This document shows positions 27,031 to 35,165 of a stretch of 38,153 bases of DNA, one piece after another. The position numbers were made by a program, and so were the translations under genes. The DNA lies in contig DIWT01000005.1 in the NCBI GenBank assembly GCA_002435745.1, positions 1 through 38,153 on the forward strand, in the 5' to 3' direction. The first letter of the stretch is position 1; each line of letters begins with the position of its first letter. The notes beneath the pieces were generated by a model. That model ran no database searches, was not told the origin of the DNA, and saw only the letters and a list, made by a program, of their open reading frames with translations. The DNA comes from a bacterium UBP15_UBA6099 (GTDB lineage: Bacteria > UBP15 > UBA6099).

Positions 27031-27633
27031 TCAGTTGCTCGCCGCGCCGAGAACGGCAGCCGCCGCAACGCCTATCCACAACGTGGTCTGCGCTTTCTTG
27101 CGGTCGCTTCTTTCTTTGTCGAGGTCCCTGTTTAGCTTGGCGACATCCTGATTGAGCCGCCCGATGTCGTCTCTCATCTTCTTGTTTTCAGCCGCCAGCG
27201 CGTCCGTCCTCTCGCGGAATTCAACTATCGCCTTCGAGAGGTCGTTCTGGAGGACGACTTTCGCCTTTTCGTTGTCCGCCACCCTCTGGTCGAGGGCTTT
27301 CATCCTGTTGTCGTAGTCCGATATTTCATTTTTAAAGATGTCGCTGAGCTTCTTGATCTCCGCGAGGTCTCCGCCGCCGACGCCTATCTCTCCGCGCTCG
27401 ATCTGGTCGATGAGCTTCGCGAGCGCCGCCGCGAACACAACTCGGCTGAGGGCCTGTCCGCCTCTGAACTCGCCTGTGTCGTACAGCGCCAGATAGCCTT
27501 TGTCCACCAGTTTCTTAACGCTGGAGTACGCCCAGTCCGACTGCTTCATGTCCTTGATTTCCGTGTCCGCGCTCGCGACCGACGCCGAGAACGCCGCCAG
27601 CAGAACCGCCACAACAATCGCCTTCGCTCTCAT
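27031..27633 (-). CDS. Exported SLH-domain coiled-coil protein
   Basis: A 200-residue protein with a signal peptide (about residues 1-22, ending SVASA). It has one S-layer-homology-like module (DMKQSDWAYSSVKKLVDKGYL, then LSRVVFAAALAKLID). A long coiled coil (residues 85-180) and a hydrophobic C-terminal segment (TTLWIGVAAAAVLGAAS) follow. SLH modules usually bind secondary cell-wall polymers or peptidoglycan. In diderms they tether outer-membrane proteins to the wall. A GTG 9 bases upstream is in frame, but ATG 27633 has GGAG at 8 bases and is preferred. The C-terminal helix could anchor it in a membrane. Confidence 0.82.
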   Translation of the reverse strand: MRAKAIVVAVLLAAFSASVASADTEIKDMKQSDWAYSSVKKLVDKGYLALYDTGEFRGGQALSRVVFAAALAKLIDQIERGEIGVGGGDLAEIKKLSDIFKNEISDYDNRMKALDQRVADNEKAKVVLQNDLSKAIVEFRERTDALAAENKKMRDDIGRLNQDVAKLNRDLDKERSDRKKAQTTLWIGVAAAAVLGAASN

Positions 27634-27720
27634 AAACCACACTCCTTGTAATTTTTGCTATGCCGCAAAATATGTCCGGGCCGCGGGCCGCGCGGCCTTT
27701 GATTCATCTCCGGCGCGCGC

Positions 27721-29874
27721 TCATTCCTCGCGCGATTTCACAACAGTCTTCTCCATCGAATACTCAATGCCTCCGCCGGAGAGGTCTTTGAGAGCCATGT
27801 CCACCACGTCTATGCCGCTCTCGCCGGGGCCGACGGCTCTGAAATAAATCTTCACTATCGAGCCTTCCTTTATGTCTAGAGGAGACGAGCGGCGGCCTTT
27901 TATCCCGGTTATCGAGCCTAGTTTGTTGTCTATGACCGGGTCGCGCCACGGCAACGGTTGGCCCTTCTCGACGAACAGCGTTCCCTGAGAAGCCATGACC
28001 GCCTGAAGCACGTCCGCGTTGAAACGCACCGTCATGTCCGCCTCGCCGATCTGCTCAATGTCTGTCACGAAAAGTTCGGCGGTGAAAAACATGCCGGGGT
28101 AGGTCTCGGCGGGAGCCCCAGTCCATCCCATCGCCACGGGCAGCGGGTCAACCGTCACCTCGCGCGTCACCGTCTTGTCCTCCGCGCTCTCGGAGGTTAT
28201 GTTGAACTTGAGCGGAAGCGCGCCCGATTTTTCGCCGTTCGCAGACACGCGCCACGAGAACACAACTTCCTGCAGCCCGTCCAGCCTGCGGTAACTCTGC
28301 TCCGCTTTCTGGATGCGCGGGAACTCAAGCCCTTCCGGTAGAACCAGATCCACCTTCAGGCCGTCCAGAGGCGACCTTCCGGTGTTCTTGCACTTGAGCT
28401 GCACGTGGAACGGCGGGCCGTATGGGCCATACTCCCTAGTCGCCGCGCGCGACACCCTCTGCGGCGCGACCGCCTCTGTCGCAATGTCAGGCGGAGAAAG
28501 AAGGGTGACGCCGATTTTCAGATGCACGGAGTCCACCTCGCGGGCGCTTCCGGATATGGTTAACTCCTTTTCGCCGCCCGCGCCCGGTTTCGGGCGTATC
28601 ACCCAGCCGATGGTCGCCTCCTCGCCGGGCTCCAGCTTCGCAAACCGTCTGACGCCGGAGTCCCTGCCCGCAAACTCGATCCCCGCCGGCAAGTCTATAG
28701 TTATCAACACGTCGTTGAGCGTTATGTTCGAACTGTTCGCCACGTATGCGTACAGCGTGTAAGGCCTTATCTGGTTTTTCGCGGTCGACCACTCGCCGAG
28801 GTGGCGGTTGGCCCCGATGCTCAACACGTCCCCGATCACGTCAAGATAGTCGATGCCGAACAGGGTGGCCACCTGAAGCTCGCCCTGCGCGGGGACGACC
28901 GTCTCGTCCCAGTAGAGCGCGGTGGCGCTGTCCATGTCGTCCTCGTTCTCCCTCTGGAACGAGCCTCCCGGCGTGTGGTGGACTGTCCACAAGTTATCCG
29001 CCACCTTTCCCCAGTTGGCAAAAAGAACTCTGTCGGGAGTCGCCAGTCCCGGCCCGCGAAGTGTTCCGCGCGCAACCACTCCGGGGTCTTCCAGCGAGTC
29101 GAAAGCGATCCAGTATTCAGGCACGTCCGCGCCGGTCAGTTCCGCCTCGGACGTCACGCTCGATTCGCCCACTTTGAAAGGAGAGCCGTCGTTGCTGCCC
29201 AGAAACGTGTCGATGACCGCCCGGACGCCCACCTTGCGCGGCGTCGCGCCGAGGTTGCGGATGTCGTAGCTAATCTTTATCGTGTCGTTCAGTTTGGACA
29301 CCGGGCCGCTGACGATGCTAAGAGTCTGCGTCACCTCGACATCCTCCATGCGGTATCTGGAGACGATGGCGTTCGCGCCGCTCGTCCGGGGAAGATCGAC
29401 CGGCTCGCCGTAGAGCGCGTCGCGCCCCGCCCGCCTGTGCGTCGAGCCTCCGAACACGTAGTTCTTCCCGTCTATCCTTATCGTGGTGAAAGATGTCCAC
29501 GGCAGCGCGCCGCCGTAAATCAGTATCTTGTTGTCGTCCGTTTCGCGCGCCGGGTCGCCTTTGACGGTGCGGGCGAGGAACCGCCCTGTGTCAACCGGCA
29601 TCACGTTCACGTGCGCCGATATGAAGTCGTTGCTTATCGTCAATTCGCGCGGGCCGTCGTATTGAGGGGCCGGATCCGCGGCCGGAGAAGGAACCTCGAC
29701 CGCGGGCGCTGTTGCCGCCGGAGCAGGAACCGGCTCGGAGGCTAAAACTCCGTTCACGTCCGCTATGCGCGGCTTGGGATTCTCTTGGGCTCCGCGCACG
29801 GGCAAAGCAAAAAGCGACAGAGCGACCGCCGCCGCCGCCAGCCATGCCGCCGCTATTGTGAGTTTTTTCATCAT
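27721..29874 (-). CDS. Large secreted protein with repeat-fold middle and C-terminal cohesin-like domain
   Basis: A 717-residue exported protein. A signal peptide (residues 2-28) and a Pro/Ala-rich linker (about 35-75) precede a large beta-rich region. Its middle holds CARDB/DUF11-like segments (SNITLNDVLITIDLPAGIEF, CKNTGRSPLDGLKVDLVLPEGLEF). The last 140 residues resemble a cohesin fold: YPGMFFTAELFVTDIEQIGEADMTVRFNADVLQ, then GSIVKIYFRAVGPGESGIDVVDM. Cohesins bind dockerins, but none is visible here, and cohesin-like modules occur outside cellulosomes. Two ATGs (29874, 29871) overlap the TonB-like gene's stop as ATGATG. The exact start between them is open. Confidence 0.78.
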   Translation of the reverse strand: MMKKLTIAAAWLAAAAVALSLFALPVRGAQENPKPRIADVNGVLASEPVPAPAATAPAVEVPSPAADPAPQYDGPRELTISNDFISAHVNVMPVDTGRFLARTVKGDPARETDDNKILIYGGALPWTSFTTIRIDGKNYVFGGSTHRRAGRDALYGEPVDLPRTSGANAIVSRYRMEDVEVTQTLSIVSGPVSKLNDTIKISYDIRNLGATPRKVGVRAVIDTFLGSNDGSPFKVGESSVTSEAELTGADVPEYWIAFDSLEDPGVVARGTLRGPGLATPDRVLFANWGKVADNLWTVHHTPGGSFQRENEDDMDSATALYWDETVVPAQGELQVATLFGIDYLDVIGDVLSIGANRHLGEWSTAKNQIRPYTLYAYVANSSNITLNDVLITIDLPAGIEFAGRDSGVRRFAKLEPGEEATIGWVIRPKPGAGGEKELTISGSAREVDSVHLKIGVTLLSPPDIATEAVAPQRVSRAATREYGPYGPPFHVQLKCKNTGRSPLDGLKVDLVLPEGLEFPRIQKAEQSYRRLDGLQEVVFSWRVSANGEKSGALPLKFNITSESAEDKTVTREVTVDPLPVAMGWTGAPAETYPGMFFTAELFVTDIEQIGEADMTVRFNADVLQAVMASQGTLFVEKGQPLPWRDPVIDNKLGSITGIKGRRSSPLDIKEGSIVKIYFRAVGPGESGIDVVDMALKDLSGGGIEYSMEKTVVKSREE

Positions 29875-30713
29875 TTCGTAATCATCTCGCATTTCGGGAA
29901 CGCCCCGCACCTGCACCCGATCTCGGTCTTAAACGTCTTGCCCGGGTCGGACGCCACCGCGTTCCGGTTGAAGTCCATCTCGATTATCCTGCGCGTCATC
30001 TCTATCGTGTTCTTGTCGAACCGGGTGGCGGGCGGGTCTGTGAACACGACCTTAAGCTCGCCGTCCATGTATGTCACTTCGTAGGTGAAATAAAGCCTGT
30101 CGTTGTCCGCGTCGTCCTTCTTGCAGTCTGGGACTCTGGCCAAACCGAAGGAGCCTTTGGGGAAAGGGCCGACGCCGGGGCCGACGCCCATGCGGTCGTT
30201 CCTGCCGTCGCCGACGGTGTCGAGCGGCCTGTCGCCGCCCGCGCCCGCGCTGCTCGCCCCGTCTTCGGCGCGGTCCGCGACCGCTCCCGTGCGGGCGCTC
30301 GAATCGCGCCCCGTCTCGCTGCCCATCGCGCGCGGCTGCGTTCTGGAAAGCTGAGGCTCCCTGTCCGGCAGCCTCTCGTCCCTCGGCTTGTCCGGCATCA
30401 CCACCGGCGACTGCGTCCTGTCTCTTACCGGAGCCCTGTCCGGGGCCTCCCTGACAACCGGGGCCGCGTCCCGGTCAGGCGAGATGTCGTCAGACGCCGC
30501 GACCGGCGTCTTTGCCCCGTCCACCGGCGAGGTCACTTTCACCACCCCTATCGGCAGAAGCCCCTCGCTCAACGCCCCGCCCTGTATCGCCCCGCCCGGC
30601 CTGCTGAACAGCAACCCGATTATCAGCAATAGCGCAAGGTGCAACAACAGCGACGCCGCGTACGACGCCGCTTTCGTTTTGCGCTCGTCCGTCTTTTTCT
30701 TCTTCATCGGCAT
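29871..30713 (-). CDS. TonB-like membrane-anchored protein with atypical C-terminus
   Basis: A 280-residue protein built like TonB: a short basic cytoplasmic N-terminus, one transmembrane helix (about 17-37), then a long Pro/Arg/Asp-rich linker (about 60-185). The C-terminal domain (190-280) is not a recognisable TonB box. It has YFTYEVTYMDGELKVVFTDPPATRF and four cysteines (PDC, GCRCGAFPKC). It lies 9 bases after exbD, so it is the natural partner of this ExbB/ExbD pair. What it contacts at the outer membrane is unknown; the co-transcribed surface protein is a candidate. Confidence 0.72.
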   Translation of the reverse strand: MPMKKKKTDERKTKAASYAASLLLHLALLLIIGLLFSRPGGAIQGGALSEGLLPIGVVKVTSPVDGAKTPVAASDDISPDRDAAPVVREAPDRAPVRDRTQSPVVMPDKPRDERLPDREPQLSRTQPRAMGSETGRDSSARTGAVADRAEDGASSAGAGGDRPLDTVGDGRNDRMGVGPGVGPFPKGSFGLARVPDCKKDDADNDRLYFTYEVTYMDGELKVVFTDPPATRFDKNTIEMTRRIIEMDFNRNAVASDPGKTFKTEIGCRCGAFPKCEMITK

Positions 30714-30722
30714 CGACCGCCT

Positions 30723-31151
30723 TTAGTTTCCAGCCTTCTGCTTCAATTGCAGCGCGAGCTTTTTGCCGCCCGAACTGTTCACGATGTCGATCACCCTGAC
30801 CACGTCGTCGTAAAGCGCCTCCGGCTCGGCGGCAACCACGAACGCCGAATCCGGCTCCGACGAAAGTTTCGCCGCCACCATCGCCCCCAGAGTGTCCGGC
30901 GTAACCTGCAAGTCCTCGAAAAATATCGCCACATCCTGCCCGCCGCCGTTCTTCACCGACACCTGCACGTGCTTCTGCAAAGGCTCCACTTCCGACTTCT
31001 CCGGCAGATTCAGGTTCATCCCCGTCCGCGCCGAAATAAGGGTCGTGGAAACGGCGAAGAATATTATCAGCGTGAAAGCGCAGTCGATGAGCGGCGTGAA
31101 ATCTATGCTCGGCTTAATCCTGCTCGACCGCTTGTACCTAATTTGAAACAT
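30723..31151 (-). CDS. exbD: ExbD/TolR family proton-channel subunit
   Basis: A 142-residue ExbD/TolR protein with one N-terminal membrane helix (FTPLIDCAFTLIIFFAVSTTLI) carrying the conserved channel Asp23, then a periplasmic domain. With ExbB it uses the proton gradient to move a TonB-type partner. It overlaps exbB by 14 bases, so the two are translationally coupled. Confidence 0.92.
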   Translation of the reverse strand: MFQIRYKRSSRIKPSIDFTPLIDCAFTLIIFFAVSTTLISARTGMNLNLPEKSEVEPLQKHVQVSVKNGGGQDVAIFFEDLQVTPDTLGAMVAAKLSSEPDSAFVVAAEPEALYDDVVRVIDIVNSSGGKKLALQLKQKAGN

Positions 31152-31770
31152 CGGCCCGGCCCTCCATCCGCATGAAATTGACCAATTCCGTGACCGACTT
31201 CTCCATCTGGTTGATTATCCTGTCCACCCTCGCGGCGAGCAGGTTGTGGAAAATCATGAAAATTATCGCTATCGTCAGCCCGGTCGCGGTGGTGATGAGG
31301 GCCTCCGCGATTCCGCCCGACAACTGCTCGCTGTTGCCGATGTGCCCGCCCGCGATGACGCTGAACAGCTTCATCAGCCCCGCGATGGTTCCCAGCAGAC
31401 CGAGCAGAGGCGCGACCGTCACTATGGTGGACAGTATCGGCAGCCCTCTCTCCATCCGGGGAGCTTCCTCGAGGAACGCCTCGTTCACGCCCTCTTTCAA
31501 CTCCTCAAGTTCGAGATCGTGCAGGTCGATCGCAGTCGCAAGCGCCGCCGCCACCGGCCCCGGCGTCGCTTCGCAGTATCCGACCGCCACCCGGAAATCT
31601 TTCTTCTTGAGCGCGTCCTTTACTTTGCCAATCAGTTTTTCCGGGTCCGCCCCGGCGCGGCTCAGACTATAAAACCGCTCGATTGTTATCGCAAGAGCCA
31701 CAATCGAGCACAGCAGCAGCGGCCACATCACCGGCCCGCCCTTTGTCATTATGTCCACTATCGCGCTCAT
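31138..31770 (-). CDS. exbB: ExbB/TolQ/MotA family proton-channel protein
   Basis: A 210-residue membrane protein with three transmembrane helices (about 14-33, 112-137, 155-180). The central motif APLLGLLGTIAGLMKLF and the third helix ALITTATGLTIAIIFMIFHNLLAAR are typical of ExbB/TolQ. It forms the stator pentamer around ExbD. It is the first gene of a six-gene minus-strand cluster reaching to the sensor kinase. GGAGG lies 6 bases before the ATG, and a promoter sits at 31861-31889. A TolQ-type role is equally possible from sequence. Confidence 0.93.
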   Translation of the reverse strand: MSAIVDIMTKGGPVMWPLLLCSIVALAITIERFYSLSRAGADPEKLIGKVKDALKKKDFRVAVGYCEATPGPVAAALATAIDLHDLELEELKEGVNEAFLEEAPRMERGLPILSTIVTVAPLLGLLGTIAGLMKLFSVIAGGHIGNSEQLSGGIAEALITTATGLTIAIIFMIFHNLLAARVDRIINQMEKSVTELVNFMRMEGRADVSN

Positions 31771-31835
31771 TGCCGTCCTCCATTTTTCACTTTGTATTTT
31801 TTCATCGTTGAAAGCGCTGTTTTGTCGCTTAAAGT

Positions 31836-31850
31836 GCGGAATAATTCCGC
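31836..31850. promoter_or_regulatory. 15-base palindrome downstream of the exbB promoter
   Basis: GCGGAAT and ATTCCGC flank one central A. It starts a few bases after the predicted transcription start (about 31854), a position suited to an operator. The regulator is unknown. Confidence 0.5.
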
Positions 31851-31860
31851 TTTGTCCTAG

Positions 31861-31889
31861 ATTCTATTATGCGCCCCTCGAAAAATCAA
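31861..31889 (-). promoter_or_regulatory. Candidate sigma70 promoter of the exbB operon
   Basis: On the minus strand TTGATT (31884-31889), a 17-base spacer and TAGAAT (31861-31866) match the consensus at four and five of six positions. The leader would be about 85 bases. Confidence 0.55.
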
Positions 31890-32100
31890 CCCTTCTTAGT
31901 AAATTATTCACCTATAGTTGCCGACAGTTATTTCTATTAGGCGGGAGACAAACAACAAACAAGCCGCAAATAATTGCCATCTGCGGTTTTGTCCTTTTTG
32001 TCACTTATGCCCGCCATCGCCCCCGCTCGCCTTATTTAGACAATGCTCTCGCTCATTCCGGCGCTTTTTCTCAAAAATATCGATATGGCAAAAATAATGA

Positions 32101-32129
32101 AACCCGAACTCACAGTTTTATCCCGGGTT
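32101..32129. repeat. AACCCG-type palindrome, copy 8
   Basis: AACCCG and CGGGTT are perfect arms 17 bases apart, directly beside repeat R4. Confidence 0.65.
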
Positions 32130-32139
32130 CTCCGCTAGG

Positions 32140-32275
32140 GTGTTCGACTTCGAAGAGCGCTACGGGTTTTTCGCGTTTCTTATCATCGTTGCGGAACAAA
32201 TCGGCGCGCAAAAGTTTTGGCAAAAGGAGTTTTGGCGAAACAACCCGTTTTAAACGGTTTTTTCGTGTTAATTGA
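32140..32275 (+). repeat. Dispersed repeat R4, non-genic copy upstream of hisC
   Basis: This segment aligns with the reverse complement of 6320-6490. Its open frame (TGFSRFLSSLRN..., ending FKRFFRVN and a stop) is the counterpart of the lipocalin's N-terminal extension. It ends at the -35 box of the hisC promoter. Confidence 0.65.
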
Positions 32276-32300
32276 CCGGCGGAGAGAACAAAACTATCAT
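32272..32300 (+). promoter_or_regulatory. Sigma70 promoter of hisC-cmk
   Basis: TTGACC (32272-32277), a 17-base spacer and TATCAT (32295-32300) are each five-of-six matches. The start near 32307 places the hairpin GCGCGCG-GCTT-CGCGCGC (32308-32325) at the very 5' end of the message, which could protect it from 5'-dependent decay. Confidence 0.7.
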
Positions 32301-32350
32301 ATCAAAAGCGCGCGGCTTCGCGCGCAATCAGCCCGGAGGAGAGCGCCAAC

Positions 32351-33445
32351 ATGGACATTAAAAAACTCGTTCTGCCGCATCTTTTCGAAATCAAACCGTA
32401 CGTTCCCGGAAAGCCCATTCAGGAGGTTCAGCGCGAACTTGGCATAGACGACGTTCTGAAGCTGGCTTCGAACGAGAACACCATAGGCCCTTCGCCGAAA
32501 GCGGTCGAGGCGATCCGCGCGGCGGCGGCGGGAGTAAACTTCTACCCCGACGGCGGCTGCTACTACCTGAAAGAGAAGCTGAGCGCGAAACTGGGCGTCG
32601 GATCCGACAGAGTAGTGGTCGGCAGCGGCATAGACGAGCTTCTTCGCATCCTTTGCGTGTCCTGCCTCGGCCCGGACGACGAAGTTGTCTTCGCCGACCC
32701 TTCGTTCGTCATGTATAAAATCTCCGCTATGGTCGCGGACGCCACTCTGGTATCCGTTCCCTGCAAAGACAGATACTACCACGACATCCCCGCCATGCTC
32801 GAACGCGTCACGGACAGAACCAAGCTGTTCTTCCTGTGCAACCCGAACAATCCGACCGGGACGATAGTGAAGAAGGCGGACGTCGAGCTTCTCATGAGCA
32901 AGATTCCCGAACATGTCCTAGTGGTGTTCGACGAGGCTTATTGCGAATACGCTTCCGACCCTGACTATCCGCAGACGATGGAATATTTCAAATCGGGGCG
33001 CGATGTCGTAATCTTCAGGACGTTCTCGAAGGTGTACGGCCTCGCCGGGCTGCGCGCCGGATACGGAATCATGAGCGAGGAACTGGCGGGCGTGTTCCAC
33101 CGCGTGAGGAACCCGTTCAACGTCAACGAGCTTGCTCAGGTCGCGGCTCTGGCCGCGCTCGACGACGACGAGCATGTCAAACGCGTGGTTGAAGCAAACG
33201 CGGCGGGCAGGAAACAGTTCTATGCGGCTTTCGACGCCATGGGCCTCGAATACGCGCCGTCCGACGCCAACTTCGTTCTGGTGGACATCAAGCGCGACTC
33301 GGAAGAGATATTCAACGCGCTCCTTAAAAAAGGCGTCATCGTGCGCCCCGGCAGGTTCCTCGGATTCCCGACCGGACTGCGGGTTTCGGTGTCCGACGAA
33401 AAATCCAACGCGCGATTCATCGCGGCTCTGAAGGAAGTCCTTTGA
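32351..33445 (+). CDS. hisC: Histidinol-phosphate aminotransferase
   Basis: A 364-residue PLP-dependent class I/II aminotransferase that makes histidinol phosphate in histidine synthesis. Markers are KLASNENTIGPSPKAVEAI, FLCNPNNPTGT, VVFDEAYCEY, the PLP lysine (Lys227 in FRTFSKVYGLAGLRAGYG) and the late arginine segment PTGLRVSVS. Full length. GGAGGA precedes the ATG by about 9 bases. No other his gene is nearby; HisC-like enzymes can also act in aromatic amino-acid synthesis. Its stop overlaps the start of cmk (TGATG). Confidence 0.93.
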   Translation: MDIKKLVLPHLFEIKPYVPGKPIQEVQRELGIDDVLKLASNENTIGPSPKAVEAIRAAAAGVNFYPDGGCYYLKEKLSAKLGVGSDRVVVGSGIDELLRILCVSCLGPDDEVVFADPSFVMYKISAMVADATLVSVPCKDRYYHDIPAMLERVTDRTKLFFLCNPNNPTGTIVKKADVELLMSKIPEHVLVVFDEAYCEYASDPDYPQTMEYFKSGRDVVIFRTFSKVYGLAGLRAGYGIMSEELAGVFHRVRNPFNVNELAQVAALAALDDDEHVKRVVEANAAGRKQFYAAFDAMGLEYAPSDANFVLVDIKRDSEEIFNALLKKGVIVRPGRFLGFPTGLRVSVSDEKSNARFIAALKEVL

Positions 33446-34155
33446 TGAGCGGCAAGAAAAACATATCGGTCGCGATAGACGGTCCGGCTGGAGCCGGGAA
33501 GAGCACGATAGCCAAGCTGGTGGCGCGAGCCTTCGGGCTGGAATACGCGGACACCGGGGCGATGTACCGTGGCGTGGCTCTTGCCGCGCGGCGCGCGGGC
33601 GTCGCCTCGGACGACGAGGCGGCTCTTTCCCGCATCGCCTCGGAAACGGTCTTCTCGTTCGAGGCCGTCGAGCGCGGCGGCTCACTCGTCAACCGCGTCT
33701 TCATCAACGGCGAGGAAATCACCGACGCCATCCGCGAGCCTGAAATATCTTCCATGGCCTCGTCGGTGTCCGCGCTCAGCGGCGTGCGGGCCGCTCTGGT
33801 AGCCAAACAGAAACAAATGGGGGCCGCCGGCGGCGTCGCCATGGAAGGCCGCGACATCGGAAGCGTCGTCCTGCCGGACGCCGAGGTCAAGATTTTCCTC
33901 ACCGCGTCTCCCGAAGCCCGAGCCGGGCGCAGACATCTCGAACTGCTCGCCGCCGGAAAATCCGCCGACTACGACACTGTCCTCAAAGAGATATCAGAGC
34001 GCGACCTGCGCGACGCCACCCGCGCCGACTCTCCCCTCAAACAGGCGGACGACGCGGCGCTGGTGGACACGGACAACCTGTCCATCGAGCAAGTCGTCTC
34101 TCATATCTGCGATATTGTGACGGAAAAAACGGGCCGACGGCCCCTTACGGCTTGA
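33445..34155 (+). CDS. cmk: Cytidylate kinase
   Basis: A 236-residue CMP/dCMP kinase supplying CDP for nucleic acids and phospholipids. The P-loop GPAGAGKST is at residues 13-21, followed by LEYADTGAMYRGVAL. The CMP-binding segment includes MEGRDIGSVVLPDAEVKIFLTAS, with the lid and VDTDNLSIEQVV at the end. ATG 33445 overlaps the hisC stop (TGATG); a TTG just upstream is in frame but not needed. Its last 11 bases overlap the 3' end of the convergent MerR-like gene. Confidence 0.95.
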   Translation: MSGKKNISVAIDGPAGAGKSTIAKLVARAFGLEYADTGAMYRGVALAARRAGVASDDEAALSRIASETVFSFEAVERGGSLVNRVFINGEEITDAIREPEISSMASSVSALSGVRAALVAKQKQMGAAGGVAMEGRDIGSVVLPDAEVKIFLTASPEARAGRRHLELLAAGKSADYDTVLKEISERDLRDATRADSPLKQADDAALVDTDNLSIEQVVSHICDIVTEKTGRRPLTA

Positions 34156-35020
34156 TTCCCAGCAAACGCTTTATCGGAGAGGCCTTCTTCATCGCCTTCG
34201 CCTCCCGCGTGTTCTCCTCGCAGAATTCCAGATGCCTCGACTTGAACTCGCGCAAAGACGCGTTTTCCTTCTTCAACACTTCGACGGACTTCCTGATTTC
34301 CTCGACCGCGTTCTCTTTCTGAGAAAGCTTGGCGCGGACAACTCGCAACTCTTCCTTCACGCGCGCCACATCCGCCGCCGAGTCTCCGCTTTCCGCGATC
34401 TTGTCTATTCTTTCCTCTATCGAGGCTAGTTGTTTTTTTATCTGTTCGAGGGATTCCCTGTCTTTGCCCGCCGAAGCGTTCATGGCGGCCGCAAGAGAGC
34501 CTAACGCCCTGCTGATGTTCTCGCGCAACTGCCTGTTTTCGGCGCGAGCCTCTTCCCTCACCGTCTCGACCGCTTTCAGCATCTGAAGCGCGATCGCGTT
34601 CACCACCATCGTCTGCTTCTCGTTCATGGCGAGGAACTTGGCCATGAGGTTCCCGCCGTTGCCCGCAGCCGCCGCCTTCGCGTCTGGCGCTGCCGCCCTG
34701 CTCCGCTCAACTTCCAGAGAGCCGGTCTCCAGCGGCATCGTCGTCTGCGCCGGAACCCCGCCTTTCGGCGTCGCGTCTATCGGATACTTCTCGGCCAGCT
34801 TCTCCGTTATCGCGTCCCACGGCAGGTGCTGCTCCTCGCGCATATCCCGGATGTCCTTCAGGACTTCCACCGCTTCCGCTCTGTATCTGCGCGAGCGCCC
34901 CGTCCCGACTCCGGGTATGAAATCGCTGAACAACTCCCTGTATTTCCTCAGCGAGCTTTCAGGCACGTCCAACTGCTTGGCTATATCTTTCAATGTCATC
35001 AATCGCGACAAGTTATCCAC
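34145..35020 (-). CDS. MerR-type HTH protein with long coiled coil (RacA-like architecture)
   Basis: A 291-residue protein. The N-terminal MerR-like helix-turn-helix (MTLKDIAKQLDVPESSLRKYRELF, then RYRAEAVEVLKDIRDM) is followed by a linker (about 85-125). A long coiled coil (130-275) and a basic tail (KKASPIKRLLGIKP) complete it. This layout is like Bacillus RacA, which binds chromosomal DNA and anchors it, and like some phage or plasmid regulators. Homology to RacA is not shown. The start is GTG 35020; ATG 34999 is possible, and neither has a strong ribosome site. A promoter and inverted repeat lie upstream. Confidence 0.75.
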   Translation of the reverse strand: MDNLSRLMTLKDIAKQLDVPESSLRKYRELFSDFIPGVGTGRSRRYRAEAVEVLKDIRDMREEQHLPWDAITEKLAEKYPIDATPKGGVPAQTTMPLETGSLEVERSRAAAPDAKAAAAGNGGNLMAKFLAMNEKQTMVVNAIALQMLKAVETVREEARAENRQLRENISRALGSLAAAMNASAGKDRESLEQIKKQLASIEERIDKIAESGDSAADVARVKEELRVVRAKLSQKENAVEEIRKSVEVLKKENASLREFKSRHLEFCEENTREAKAMKKASPIKRLLGIKP

Positions 35021-35074
35021 CCGACCAGAACCTGTTTCGCATCAATCAGAACTTCCCTTTGACTGAATGCGCAT

Positions 35075-35139
35075 AATATATCATACGGCATATACACTGT
35101 CAAAATATCAGTAGAGTAATTTTTTTGTGTAAGTGTATA
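35075..35139 (-). promoter_or_regulatory. Promoter and widely spaced operator of the MerR-like gene
   Basis: On the minus strand TTGACA (35098-35103), a 17-base spacer and TATATT (35075-35080) form a strong sigma70 promoter. An inverted repeat TATACACT (35091-35098) and AGTGTATA (35132-35139), 41 bases between centres, has one half beside the -35 box and the other upstream. Four helical turns would put both halves on one DNA face, suiting a looping, self-regulating HTH/coiled-coil protein. Confidence 0.65.
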
Positions 35140-35165
35140 TTGACTTTTCAATTAATTGGCGGTAA

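Larger units (their letters stand above)
31771..32350. other. Divergent intergenic region between exbB and hisC
   Basis: These 580 bases hold the exbB promoter and its palindrome on the left. On the right are an AACCCG palindrome, repeat R4, the hisC promoter and a leader hairpin. From about 31890 to 32100 I see only AT-rich sequence and a CCGCA/TGCGG pair (near 31970-31995) without clear function. Confidence 0.7.
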
